From CAYJMQ01 sp964371555 (GTDB lineage: Bacteria > Bdellovibrionota > JACOXK01 > 2-02-FULL-40-11), in assembly GCA_964371555.1 (NCBI GenBank), contig CAYJMQ010000004.1, positions 1 through 64,000 of the forward strand: DNA of 64,000 nt. The letters run 5' to 3'. Position 1 is the stretch's first letter. Each line of letters starts with the position of its first letter. Below the pieces are notes generated by a model. It was given only the letters and a program-made list of their open reading frames with translations, made no database searches and was not told where the DNA came from. Positions 51,132-59,847 of this stretch are shown here, piece by piece. A program made the position numbers and the translations under genes.

Positions 51132-52103
51132 CTATCCTTTCAAATTGAGTGTCCGGACGAACGCATCTAATGCCTGCTCAGTTGTGTAATGATAACTGAA
51201 CCCAATTTCCTTTTTCAACTTCGAATTTTCAATCAGCCACGGATAACGAATAAAGTCAAGCAGCCCTGCCGGCGCCTCTGTAAGAGACTTGCATCGAATC
51301 CTCCATGCCGCTTCTGTCAACGGATAGATGACAGCGGGCGGGAGTCCCAAAAGGCGTCGCCTGAATTTTTGGGCAGCGAGGCTCAGCCTAACCACGCCAT
51401 CCGGCGCCGCATTGTATGCCCCTCTTCTCCCCTGAAGCACAAAATGATAAAAAATTTCCGCAATGTCATCTTCATGAACAAACTGCATCTGTGGATCATA
51501 TCCACGCACCGAAAAAACAACTCTTTTTTGCATATAACGCGCAATAAAATTTTTCACATGCGGCCCCATCACAATACAGGGACGAAAAACAATCACATCG
51601 CACTCGGGGTGTTTGCTCTGATATTCGCTGCAAAGGCGCTCCATAAGAACCTTATCTCTGGCGTATGGGTAATCCTCATTGCCTCTCAGGGGATCTTCTT
51701 CTTTTAGAAACTGAGGATTTGCCGCATGAGCGCCATAGGCCGTGCCAGAACTTGCCATGAGGATTCTCTTGACCCCTGTTTTCTCACATGCCTCAAAAAC
51801 ATTTCTTGTCCCGCCGACATTGACACGATACATCAGATCTTCGTCATGAACCGGATCGACGATAAAAGCGAGATGAACAACCACATCGACTTCATGAATC
51901 TTAAAAATCTGATCGAGCTTCTGATTGATATCCATACGGTACGTCTCTACCTTTTGAAATTTTCCGGATGGAATCTTTTGGTCGATCGAGACGATCTTTG
52001 AAATTGAATCTTGAGATTCAAGAAGATGAAGAAGGCGGGTTCCGATATATCCGGCCGCCCCGGTCACCGCAACGACGTGTGATCCGTCTTTAAAGCCCGT
52101 CAT
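51132..52103 (-). CDS. NAD-dependent epimerase/dehydratase (extended SDR)
   Basis: 323 aa from ATG 52103; ATG 52115 is an alternative start. Rossmann motif VTGAAGYIGTRLL, DVVVHLAF, the catalytic Ser and YxxxK as SSGTAYG...YPYARDKVLMERL, and FRPCIVMGP. Substrate undefined; similar proteins act on nucleotide sugars, and the TAYGAHAANPQFLKEEDPLRG stretch fits that class. It leads a tight minus-strand run with the basic ORF, surE and yqaA. Confidence 0.88.
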   Translation of the reverse strand: MTGFKDGSHVVAVTGAAGYIGTRLLHLLESQDSISKIVSIDQKIPSGKFQKVETYRMDINQKLDQIFKIHEVDVVVHLAFIVDPVHDEDLMYRVNVGGTRNVFEACEKTGVKRILMASSGTAYGAHAANPQFLKEEDPLRGNEDYPYARDKVLMERLCSEYQSKHPECDVIVFRPCIVMGPHVKNFIARYMQKRVVFSVRGYDPQMQFVHEDDIAEIFYHFVLQGRRGAYNAAPDGVVRLSLAAQKFRRRLLGLPPAVIYPLTEAAWRIRCKSLTEAPAGLLDFIRYPWLIENSKLKKEIGFSYHYTTEQALDAFVRTLNLKG

Positions 52104-52170
52104 TCCACCCACCATTCAACATTGACAGGCACTCTCCAAAAAAAGGGGGAGGTTGTCAAGCTGGAGTTAT

Positions 52171-52199
52171 TTGACACCTGAAAAACTTTTACCTATGAT
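52171..52199 (+). promoter_or_regulatory. Consensus promoter with near-zero leader
   Basis: TTGACA (52171-52176), exactly 17 nt, TATGAT (52194-52199), then 9 nt to ATG 52209. Expected transcription start near 52206. No ribosome binding site. Confidence 0.65.
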
Positions 52200-52208
52200 T
52201 GGTTTGGC

Positions 52209-52421
52209 ATGGCAATTCAAAACATATCAGAAGAAACAAAATATTTTTTGCAAAAACTCCTTGAAACGGGCGAGAAGTGGCTTGCTGAGGAAATTAAAAA
52301 GATTTATGACTCATCAACCGATGAGAAAGATTTCCTTGAAGAAACGAATCTCTACCTCACCCGCCTTGAAATCAAGATTAAAACCTTAAAAGAGGAATGC
52401 GAAAAGCTTACCGCTCTTTAA
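52209..52421 (+). CDS. 70-aa acidic helical protein of unknown function
   Basis: MAIQNISEETKYFLQKLLET and on is charged and helical throughout, with heptad-like leucines near the end (LYLTRLEIKIKTLKEECEKL), so probably a small coiled coil. No family recognised. The strong promoter just upstream supports expression. Its 3' end overlaps the convergent gene by 14 nt. Confidence 0.55.
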   Translation: MAIQNISEETKYFLQKLLETGEKWLAEEIKKIYDSSTDEKDFLEETNLYLTRLEIKIKTLKEECEKLTAL

Positions 52422-52854
52422 GATGCTCCATTGCGGAACCGGCGGGCGCTCTCTCCGGACTAAAAACAGACCGCTCATGCGCGGCATTTTTTTGCGCCGC
52501 TTTTTCGGGGCATTCTTCTTTGCAGCGATAAAAATCGCTCCATGCGGCCCCCCGGTCAACCTCGCTTAAACTCTCCTGAATGAGTCTGTCTTTTTCCTGT
52601 TGGCACGATTTATAGCAATCCTGTTCGTCTCTCACAAGCTGCGATTCCGTTGAAACATCAAATGGCAGGACCTGATTGACCGTATTGTCTAAAACAACCG
52701 CCGTCCCTTGAGCCACGGGGGTTAAGGGATTGACTTTTTTAACCTCTTCGGCTGTCGACTCGTCCCGTTTTGTCTGTGAAAACCCATTGCTCCCAATCAA
52801 TGAAATAATCGCTGTCAGACAGACGACGAGCAGATAAAAACCATTGGACTTCAT
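52408..52854 (-). CDS. Exported protein with paired Cys motifs, unknown function
   Basis: 148 aa from ATG 52854 (MKSNGFYLLVVCLTAIISLIG, signal peptide). The mature part contains CYKSC and, 28 residues later, CKEEC, a twin CX3C layout that could form disulphide-stapled helices, followed by a disordered tail. A TACAAT box (52867-52862) ends 7 nt before the ATG, so the transcript may start at the first codon. The frame is open to 52917 but without better start signals. Confidence 0.55.
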   Translation of the reverse strand: MKSNGFYLLVVCLTAIISLIGSNGFSQTKRDESTAEEVKKVNPLTPVAQGTAVVLDNTVNQVLPFDVSTESQLVRDEQDCYKSCQQEKDRLIQESLSEVDRGAAWSDFYRCKEECPEKAAQKNAAHERSVFSPERAPAGSAMEHLKER

Positions 52855-52988
52855 ATATTTAATTGTATCCAAAAAATTCAATTCGTCTAGTAGCGCAGTT
52901 CGACACCTGGCTAACAAAAATTGTCATCAATTTTATTCTAAAGCTCTACAAATCTGACTAAGTTATTGAAATGACTCATAGCTGATTT

Positions 52989-53004
52989 TGGCACGCGACT
53001 TGCT
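52989..53004 (+). promoter_or_regulatory. Sigma-54 (RpoN) promoter of the lipoprotein gene
   Basis: TGGCACGCGACTTGCT matches TGGCAC-N5-TTGCW at every defined base. The predicted start near 53015 is 15 nt before ATG 53030, with AGAGAGG in between. Confidence 0.8.
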
Positions 53005-53029
53005 CTAAGTTTTAAGTAGAGAGGTTATT

Positions 53030-53827
53030 ATGAAAAAAACATCCCTTTTACTCATAACGTTAATGGTTTTATCGGCCTGTGGAACCGAATCGCGAAAGTC
53101 TGAACCGGCTGCGAACCAGACCCCCCCCACTCAGGGACCTGATGTTCAGGCTGAAAACCGTCCTGTCCCCACCCCTCCTGAAAAGGGGATGCCCAATCTC
53201 CTGATCGATCAGGAGATTGAGAACCTGACCGCCCAATATGCCGGGGCCGAGATTGTTCTTAAGATCAAAACAGTTAAAGATAGAATTTCTGTTTATTATG
53301 GAGATGAGGTTTTAAAAATTGACCGAGAAAAATCATCCTACTTTGTAAGAATTATCGCGCTAACTCAGGCAGAGCCGAAACTCATCATCGACCGATTCTA
53401 TGAAAATGGCGAGCATCTCTCAAAAGAGATCACACTGAAAAAGACCGCATCGGAGGCAGATGAAGTCGTCTATGAATCGAACGATGATTTGAATGAAAAA
53501 GTAGAGGAGAGAGACGGGTATCTCGTGAAAGTAAGGACGGCCCCAAGCTGCCGTGTCAGTTATAAAGATGGCAAATGGTCTGTCAGATATCGAGAAATAG
53601 AATCAAAGACACTCACCAAAATCGATAAGAATAGAAAGTCATTGGCATTGGCAAACGAACTCTTTGGTAAAGTGCTTGCACTTAACGAGGTCAAAGAGGC
53701 GCTTCCAGAAGATACAGAGCCGAAAGATATCCATAAGATAAAACTCTACTTCTCGGTTTACGCTAAAGGAATGGCTGAGAAGCCAGATCAACAGCCAGAT
53801 CAACAGATAGACAAACAGCCAGAGTAA
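53030..53827 (+). CDS. Lipoprotein under sigma-54 control, unknown function
   Basis: 265 aa. Lipobox VLSACGTE (Cys17), a Pro-rich linker (NQTPPTQGPDVQAENRPVPTPPEKGMP), a beta-rich domain with duplicated-looking strands (KIKTVKDRISVYYGDEVLKIDRE...FYENGEHLSKEITLKK) and a C-terminal tail repeating PDQQPDQQIDKQPE. No family recognised. It stands alone between an opposing gene and lon. Confidence 0.65.
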   Translation: MKKTSLLLITLMVLSACGTESRKSEPAANQTPPTQGPDVQAENRPVPTPPEKGMPNLLIDQEIENLTAQYAGAEIVLKIKTVKDRISVYYGDEVLKIDREKSSYFVRIIALTQAEPKLIIDRFYENGEHLSKEITLKKTASEADEVVYESNDDLNEKVEERDGYLVKVRTAPSCRVSYKDGKWSVRYREIESKTLTKIDKNRKSLALANELFGKVLALNEVKEALPEDTEPKDIHKIKLYFSVYAKGMAEKPDQQPDQQIDKQPE

Positions 53828-53885
53828 AACCCGTATAAGCTTCAATTTTCCAAAAAGCTTCCGATAAGGGGAGTAAGGAGGCCAG

Positions 53886-56297
53886 ATGCCAAAGGTAAAG
53901 GGAACCCATAAGTTTTCGATACCACAGCAGATGCCGGTTCTTCCGATATTAAGCGTTGTCGTTTTCCCCTTCGCCATTGTCCAGCTCCTCGTCCGGCGCG
54001 ATCGAAACGTCAATCTGCTTCGCTCGCTGAAAGGCGCTAACCAGATCATCGCTCTTGTAGCCCCCAAAAGCTTCGAAAACGCGGAACCGGGGTCGAAAGA
54101 TCTGCATGAATACGGCGTTGCCGCAAAAATTGTAAGCAAGGAAGAGATCGGCGAAGACACATTCCAAATTGCGCTTCAGGGGCTCTGCCGGATCAGAGTT
54201 AAAAAATATACACAGGAAAACCCATACCTCGTCGCGGAAATCACAGAGGTTGTTGAGAAAGAATCGGAAGATCTTGAAACAAAGGTTCTCATGGAAAATC
54301 TCATTGAGCTGTTTAACCGCTTCGTTTCAGAAAACCCGCGCTACAGTTCAGAGATCGTAAGAATTGTTGAAATGAATCTCGACGAAGGCCCCAGTGTCAT
54401 CACAGATCTGATCGCCTCTTATATCAATTTTAAAATGGAAGAAAAGCAGCATATTTTGGAAACGCTCGATGTGAAGCTCCGGATGCGCAAACTCATCGAG
54501 TACCTCGGCAAAGAAATCGATTTTTTGAAAGTCGAGGGAGAAATTCAATCGAAGGCCAGACAGGAGATGGAAAAGTCGCAGCGCGAATATTTTCTGAGAC
54601 GGCAGCTGGATGAAATTAAAAAAGAATTGGGTGAAGATGACCAGGCCAACACAGATCTTCTTGAACTCAAAGAAAAACTCAAAAAGAAAAAATTTCCCAA
54701 AGAAACGATGGAAGTCATCAAAAAAGAGCTCTCGCGTCTCGAGCGCCTGAGCACGGTCGCAGCAGACTATCATGTAATCCGGACATATCTCGATTGGCTG
54801 ATCGAGCTTCCGTGGGAACACGCGACGGAGGATATGTTAAACATTCATCAGGCAAAAAAGATTTTGGATGAAGATCATTACGGCCTGGAGAAGGTCAAAG
54901 AAAGAATTCTTGAATATCTGGCGGTTTTAAAGCTCAAAAAAGATCTCAAAGGCCCGATTCTCTGCTTTGTCGGACCTCCGGGCGTCGGAAAAACATCGCT
55001 TGGGCAATCGATCGCAAGGGCAATGAACCGAAAATTTATGCGCATTTCTCTGGGCGGCGTCAAAGATGAAGCTGAAATCCGGGGCCACCGAAGGACCTAT
55101 GTCGGCGCCCTCCCCGGCCGGATCATTCAGGGGATCAAAAAAGCGGGAACCAGCAATCCCCTCTTTATGATCGATGAAATTGACAAAATCAGCGGCGAGC
55201 GCGGAGATCCTTCATCTGCGTTGCTCGAAGTCCTCGATCCAGCTCAAAACAACACTTTTAAAGATAACTATATTGAAATCCCCTTCGATCTTAGCCAGGT
55301 CATGTTTATTACCACTGCAAACCTTCTCGATCCGATTCCTGAACCGCTCAAGGATCGGATGGAGGTCATAAAACTCTCCGGGTATACTCTGGAAGAAAAA
55401 GTGATCATTGCCAACGACCATATCATTCCACGACAGATTAAGGAGCATGGCTTAACCCGGGAAAAAATTCATTTTACAGATGAGGCTGTCAAACTCATTG
55501 TTAAAGGCTATACGCGTGAAGCGGGTGTGAGAAATCTTGAGCGGGAACTCAGCCATGTCTGCAGAAAAGTGGCAAAAGAAATTGCCGAAGGATCCCATGA
55601 AAATTTCATTATCAAGGCCAACAACCTAAACAAATATCTCGGTCCCAAAAAGATGTTTGAAGATGAAGCCCTGCAAATAAGCGAGATCGGGATTGCGCAG
55701 GGACTCGCATGGAATGAGGCTGGCGGAGCGCTGCTCCATATCGAAACAACGAAAATCCCATATTCAGAGGGGGTCAAATTCACCGGCCAGCTTGGGGATG
55801 TTATGAAAGAATCGGTTCAGGCAGCCATGAGTTATGTCCAGAGCAACTCAGAGGCGCTTGGAATCGATCCCAAAGAATTTAAAAACTATATGATTCATGT
55901 CCACTTCCCTGCCGCGTCCATCCCCAAAGACGGGCCCTCGGCGGGGGCAGCGATTGCCACAGCGATTGCGTCGCTTATGAGTCAACGCGCGGTCAATAAA
56001 GATGTCGCAATGACCGGAGAAATCTCATTGCGAGGGCATGTTCTGCCTGTGGGGGGGATTAAAGAAAAAGTTCTTGCAGCCTATCGGGCCGGGATAAAGA
56101 CGGTTATTCTCCCTTCCAAGAATAAAAACGATCTTCTCGATATTCCGAATGAGGTTAAAAGAAAAATTACGTTTGAACTTGTAGAAACGATGGATGAGGT
56201 ATTCAAGGTTGCCTTGCTTTCAGCGAAGGGGGAGACAGAAGAAGAGCAGGAAGCGAAAAAAAAAGTGGTCGCCAATGAGCGAAGCCGTGCAAGGTAA
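53886..56297 (+). CDS. lon: ATP-dependent protease Lon
   Basis: 803 aa, AAGGAGG ribosome binding site. LON substrate-binding domain (about 15-210), coiled coil, AAA+ module with Walker A GPPGVGKT (363-370), Walker B MIDEIDK and the EIRGHRRTYVGALPG pore/sensor region, then the protease domain with the Ser-Lys dyad Ser685 (PKDGPSAG) and Lys728 (GGIKEKV). Degrades misfolded and regulatory proteins in the cytoplasm. No classical heat-shock promoter is evident in the 58-nt gap upstream. Confidence 0.97.
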   Translation: MPKVKGTHKFSIPQQMPVLPILSVVVFPFAIVQLLVRRDRNVNLLRSLKGANQIIALVAPKSFENAEPGSKDLHEYGVAAKIVSKEEIGEDTFQIALQGLCRIRVKKYTQENPYLVAEITEVVEKESEDLETKVLMENLIELFNRFVSENPRYSSEIVRIVEMNLDEGPSVITDLIASYINFKMEEKQHILETLDVKLRMRKLIEYLGKEIDFLKVEGEIQSKARQEMEKSQREYFLRRQLDEIKKELGEDDQANTDLLELKEKLKKKKFPKETMEVIKKELSRLERLSTVAADYHVIRTYLDWLIELPWEHATEDMLNIHQAKKILDEDHYGLEKVKERILEYLAVLKLKKDLKGPILCFVGPPGVGKTSLGQSIARAMNRKFMRISLGGVKDEAEIRGHRRTYVGALPGRIIQGIKKAGTSNPLFMIDEIDKISGERGDPSSALLEVLDPAQNNTFKDNYIEIPFDLSQVMFITTANLLDPIPEPLKDRMEVIKLSGYTLEEKVIIANDHIIPRQIKEHGLTREKIHFTDEAVKLIVKGYTREAGVRNLERELSHVCRKVAKEIAEGSHENFIIKANNLNKYLGPKKMFEDEALQISEIGIAQGLAWNEAGGALLHIETTKIPYSEGVKFTGQLGDVMKESVQAAMSYVQSNSEALGIDPKEFKNYMIHVHFPAASIPKDGPSAGAAIATAIASLMSQRAVNKDVAMTGEISLRGHVLPVGGIKEKVLAAYRAGIKTVILPSKNKNDLLDIPNEVKRKITFELVETMDEVFKVALLSAKGETEEEQEAKKKVVANERSRAR

Positions 56298-56335
56298 ATA
56301 TTTGAGTTTACGAAATGAGTTGTGATAAAATTAAC

Positions 56336-56389
56336 AAATCAGCTGGAAAGAGCCGCCGCTCGCAGAGCCGCCGCTCGCAGAGCTGATTT
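56336..56389 (+). repeat. Tandem hairpin repeat in the exbB leader (copy A)
   Basis: Two direct copies of AGAGCCGCCGCTCGC (56349-56363, 56364-56378) plus AGAG, enclosed by AAATCAGCT (56336-56344) and its exact inverse AGCTGATTT (56381-56389). Each unit can fold as GAGC/GCTC. It ends 15 nt before exbB. A diverged copy sits before aroK at 62804-62837. Confidence 0.6.
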
Positions 56390-56404
56390 ATCGGAGGATA
56401 CACT

Positions 56405-57013
56405 ATGATGCCTGAATGGTTTATAAAAGGGGGGCCGGTGATGTGGCCGATTCTCATCTGTTCGATTGTGGCTCTGGCCATTTTTCTTGAGAGAATTTTA
56501 TCGCTGAGACGCCATAAAGTTATTCCAAAAGATCTTGCCGATACGGTTGATGAACTCGTGGGCCAAAAAAAATTTTCAGAAGCCCACACTTTGTGTAAAC
56601 AAAATAAATCATCCTTTTCCAAGATTGTTCTGACAGCCTTGAGACATGAAGGAAAACAGAGAGACCTCATTAAGGAAAATGTCGAAGAGAGTGGAAAAAA
56701 AGAATCGCTTCAACTTGGGAAAAATATTCACGCATTGGCCACCATTGCCCACATTTCCCCATTGTTAGGGCTCCTTGGAACCGTGCTCGGCATGCTTCAA
56801 GTCTTTGCTGTAATCACAGAAAAGGGGGTTGGAAATGCCCAGTCGCTCGCGGGGGGGATCTCCCAAGCGCTCATTACAACCGTTGCCGGCCTGATCGTTG
56901 CCATTCCAACGGTAGTTGCCTATCGCTATCTGGGCGCCAGGGTAAAGACATTTGTTGCAGAAATTGAAGAGTACTCATTGAAAATAGTTGATGAGCTTAC
57001 AGGGGATTCTTAA
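56405..57013 (+). CDS. exbB: MotA/TolQ/ExbB-type proton channel protein
   Basis: 202 aa, ribosome binding site GGAGG. Three transmembrane helices: PVMWPILICSIVALAIFLERIL, the large cytoplasmic loop, then LATIAHISPLLGLLGTVLGMLQVF and GGISQALITTVAGLIVAIPTVVAYRYL, which hold the channel Thr residues. With ExbD/TolR it harvests proton force for an outer-membrane partner. No TonB, TolA or TolB gene follows, so Ton versus Tol duty cannot be decided. Confidence 0.93.
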   Translation: MMPEWFIKGGPVMWPILICSIVALAIFLERILSLRRHKVIPKDLADTVDELVGQKKFSEAHTLCKQNKSSFSKIVLTALRHEGKQRDLIKENVEESGKKESLQLGKNIHALATIAHISPLLGLLGTVLGMLQVFAVITEKGVGNAQSLAGGISQALITTVAGLIVAIPTVVAYRYLGARVKTFVAEIEEYSLKIVDELTGDS

Positions 57014-57016
57014 ATC

Positions 57017-57442
57017 ATGAATTTTTCACAAAATGACCAGGAAAAAGACGATGTAACCATCGAACTGACTTCCCTTATTGATGTTATCTTCATGTTGGTC
57101 CTTTTTTTTCTGATCACAACCACCTTTGCGTCAGCGCCTGGTTTTAAGGTTGATCTCCCCAAGTCATCCGCGAGCGATATCACGCGTGACCGGAAGGATC
57201 TTACGATTTCAATCGCCCAGGACCGATCTATCGCAATTAATCAAAAATATGTGACAGACGATGAACTCAAAGACCGCCTCTATGAAGAGGCCCAGCTTAA
57301 TCCAGCCACCCTTGTTATCATTCAGGCCGATCAGAGTGTTTCGCACGGCAAAGTGGTTCAGGTGATGGACCTCGCCAAACAAGCCGGACTCAATCATCTC
57401 GCCATTGCGACCGAACCGAAAGACGGCGATGCCCCAAATTGA
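57017..57442 (+). CDS. exbD: ExbD/TolR-type protein
   Basis: 141 aa. Single transmembrane helix near the N-terminus with the proton-carrying Asp (ELTSLIDVIFMLVLFFLITTTF), conserved VDLPKS and the C-terminal periplasmic domain (LVIIQADQSVSHGKVVQVMDLAKQAGLNHLAIAT). Starts 3 nt after exbB. Its last bases overlap the ftsB-like start. Confidence 0.93.
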   Translation: MNFSQNDQEKDDVTIELTSLIDVIFMLVLFFLITTTFASAPGFKVDLPKSSASDITRDRKDLTISIAQDRSIAINQKYVTDDELKDRLYEEAQLNPATLVIIQADQSVSHGKVVQVMDLAKQAGLNHLAIATEPKDGDAPN

Positions 57443-57794
57443 GCCCCATTTAAAAAAAAAAATTCGTTGGGTGATCTTCGGTTTTGTCATTTTTACCCTT
57501 TTTTTCACGGCCTTTGGAGATCGCGGGCTTCTTAAAATTTTTCGCCTCAAAAAAGAGTTCAAGAGACTCGAAGCTTCTCTCAAAAATCTTGAGAACCAAA
57601 ATACCGATATCTCTAAAAACATTGAAAAAATGAAAAAAGAGAGGGCATTTCAGGAGAGATCGGCTCGTGAAACCCTTGGACTGGTGCAGGATGATGACAT
57701 TGTTTATGAGTTTCAGGATGAGTTGAGGGCTAAAACTTCAGCTCAAAAGAGCGATGCCGCGGTAAATGAAATAGCCGCTGAGAATAAAAAATAA
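57429..57794 (+). CDS. FtsB/DivIC-type septum formation initiator
   Basis: 121 aa from ATG 57429 (MPQIEPHLKKKIRW), inside the exbD 3' end. One transmembrane helix (VIFGFVIFTLFFTAFG), then a coiled coil (LKIFRLKKEFKRLEASLKNLENQNTDISKNIEKMKKE) and the short RETLGLVQDDDIVYEF motif typical of FtsB/DivIC (normally xEARE.LGL..pgE.vY.f). Predicted divisome scaffold. The tail overlaps the convergent DsbD-like gene by 57 nt. Confidence 0.82.
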   Translation: MPQIEPHLKKKIRWVIFGFVIFTLFFTAFGDRGLLKIFRLKKEFKRLEASLKNLENQNTDISKNIEKMKKERAFQERSARETLGLVQDDDIVYEFQDELRAKTSAQKSDAAVNEIAAENKK

Positions 57795-58430
57795 AACCGC
57801 CGTCCCCTTCTCAATGACAATGAGCCATCTCCCAGATTTTGGAAAGACTGCAAGGAGTCCGGTAAAAATCCCAAGTCCGACAAATAAAAGCCCCATCCCC
57901 AGCGCAAAACAAAACATCATGAGCGCCCCGTAAACAAGACTCTGACGTGTCGCGATAAAGGTTAAAATCGCCCCCAGAAGCGGGACAGTGCAAGGGGCCA
58001 CAATAAAACCCGAGGTAATCCCCATTACAAACGCGTCTCCCCTCCCCCCCCCAAGGTTGGAAAGGGCTTTGGGGACCGGTATGCGAATCCATTCCATCTG
58101 TATCAGACCGAAGAAAAACAAGATTCCGCCGACCGTAAAAAAAACAGACGGGGTCATCGTAATCTTTCCAAAAACCTTTCCGGTAAGAGCGGCAAAAACC
58201 CCAAGCGCCGTGTATGTCATCGCCATTCCGATCACATAAATCAGCGACAGCCAGACTGCGTGCAGATGAGATTTCGCCCTGCTGCTGATAAACGTTACCG
58301 TAATCGGTATGACAGGATAAACACAGGGGGTTAGACTCGCCAAAATTCCTGAAACGAAGGCCAAAACAAACGCCCCAAAAAACCCAAGAGACGATCCTTC
58401 AGACAATGCCTGAGAAAATAAATCGGTCAT
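57738..58430 (-). CDS. DsbD-type transmembrane disulphide reductase (beta domain only)
   Basis: 230 aa, about seven or eight transmembrane helices. The redox Cys pair is in LTPCVYPVIPITVTFI and VAPCTVPLLGAIL, the spelling of the DsbD beta domain/CcdA family. The alpha and gamma thioredoxin-like periplasmic domains are absent, so it must pass electrons to separate partners. It is the last gene of the minus-strand run after two M16 peptidases (3-nt gap). A DCC-type oxidoreductase is encoded elsewhere in the window. Confidence 0.88.
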   Translation of the reverse strand: MTDLFSQALSEGSSLGFFGAFVLAFVSGILASLTPCVYPVIPITVTFISSRAKSHLHAVWLSLIYVIGMAMTYTALGVFAALTGKVFGKITMTPSVFFTVGGILFFFGLIQMEWIRIPVPKALSNLGGGRGDAFVMGITSGFIVAPCTVPLLGAILTFIATRQSLVYGALMMFCFALGMGLLFVGLGIFTGLLAVFPKSGRWLIVIEKGTAVLFFILSGYFIYRGIALLS

Positions 58431-58433
58431 TTT

Positions 58434-59843
58434 TTAATCATCGGTATATTTTTTTATTTGAATTCCGATTTTATCTGAAAGCTCATTCAAACGCGCTTTC
58501 AGGTTTTTGGCGGTGCAGACAATCGTTATTTGAAGATCATCGGGCTTGCTCAACATCTGAATGGCCTCACGTGCCTGATCGAGCGTTACTTTTCGAATAC
58601 GATCCTGATAGGTATCCAGATAATCGGAAGGCAACCCCATCAGTTCAATTGCCACCCACTGTCCAATGCGCTTCCTGGCGGTGTCGATTTTAAAAGAAAA
58701 TTCGTTGATGAGATTGCTTTTGGATCGCTCAAATTCGTCTTTTGTCACCCCTTTTTTTACATAATCTTTATAGAGAGAAAGGACGAGTTTCAACGTCTCA
58801 ATCGTATCTTTCTCGGCCGGGAAGACCCACATCGCAAATTCGCCAGGCGCTTTTCCAGGACTAAACCAGCTATATGCCCCATAGCTCCACCCCCGCTTCA
58901 CGCGCACCTCCTGCATGAGAGTAGAGGTAAATCCGCCGCCAAAAGCATTGTTGGCCACCATCAGCGGAAAAAATTGGGGATGATGAATGTCTATTCCGTA
59001 ATGCCCGATAATAATTTGTGTCTGGGTCCGGGCTGGTTTATCAATGAGCAGAATCTTTTTCCCTTTCCACGATTTTAACTTTGGATAACTGAATGCCGCT
59101 AGCTGGCCTGCCGTCATCTCTTTAAAATGATGAGATAGTTTCTGAGAGATCTTTTGTGAATCAATGTCGCCGGCCGCGGCAAAGAAAAAATTGTTGCGCA
59201 CGAAATAGGTTTTGTAGTGGGAAACAATTTTTTCACGGGTCATTTTTTTAACCGTTGACTCGCGACCTTCGGAATGAAAGGCATACGGATGGTCCTCAAA
59301 TAATGCCCTCTTGAAGAAATACTTCACGACGGACTGGTCGTTTTCACGCATCTCCCTCAAATCTGCGATCGTCTCCCGTTTTTCTTTTTCAAACTCTTTG
59401 GCGTCAAATTTGGGATGCAAAATGACATCTGAAAAAATCTCAAGAAATTTGTCGAGATTGCGTGTGAGGGTCTGCCCAAACACCTGAACCCCCTCCGCGC
59501 CGACTGACACATCGATATCCGCGCCAAGCTGATCCAATTCATCACGAAGCCGCTCACGGCTCCGCGTCAGTGTCCCCCGAAGAAGCATATTGCCGACAAG
59601 GGAGGTCAGTCCTTCCAGTTCAGGCGGATCCCACACATAACCATATCTGCCTACCGCGTAAATGGTGGCGACCGGAAGGCTTTTATCTTCAGAGATAATG
59701 AGTTTTTGTCCCGTTGAAAGCTGTGTCATGTTAACCGATGCCAGGCACCTCTTTGTTGAAAACCCTGAATCCCACCACCCCAACCACAAAGAAACGCTAA
59801 AAAAAACCAAAAAAAGCTTACTATATTTGAAATTGAGTTTCAT
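58434..59843 (-). CDS. M16-family peptidase homologue lacking the zinc motif
   Basis: 469 aa from ATG 59843 (MKLNFKYSKLFLVFFSVSLWLG, signal peptide), 4 nt after the upstream M16 stop; the open frame further upstream overlaps that gene. It has the M16 fold (YPKLKSWKGKKILLIDKPARTQTQIIIGH, VANNAFGGGFTSTLMQEVRVKRGWSYGAYS) but the HxxEH position reads LTSLVGNMLLRGT. In two-component M16 enzymes such a subunit, with the R/Y pair, is the non-catalytic partner of the neighbour. Confidence 0.9.
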   Translation of the reverse strand: MKLNFKYSKLFLVFFSVSLWLGWWDSGFSTKRCLASVNMTQLSTGQKLIISEDKSLPVATIYAVGRYGYVWDPPELEGLTSLVGNMLLRGTLTRSRERLRDELDQLGADIDVSVGAEGVQVFGQTLTRNLDKFLEIFSDVILHPKFDAKEFEKEKRETIADLREMRENDQSVVKYFFKRALFEDHPYAFHSEGRESTVKKMTREKIVSHYKTYFVRNNFFFAAAGDIDSQKISQKLSHHFKEMTAGQLAAFSYPKLKSWKGKKILLIDKPARTQTQIIIGHYGIDIHHPQFFPLMVANNAFGGGFTSTLMQEVRVKRGWSYGAYSWFSPGKAPGEFAMWVFPAEKDTIETLKLVLSLYKDYVKKGVTKDEFERSKSNLINEFSFKIDTARKRIGQWVAIELMGLPSDYLDTYQDRIRKVTLDQAREAIQMLSKPDDLQITIVCTAKNLKARLNELSDKIGIQIKKYTDD

Positions 59844-59847
59844 TATT

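Noticed and set aside
53827..53886. AAGCTT...AAGCTT inverted repeat before lon as a heat-shock element
   Set aside because: It matches neither CIRCE nor sigma-32 consensus; too short to claim.
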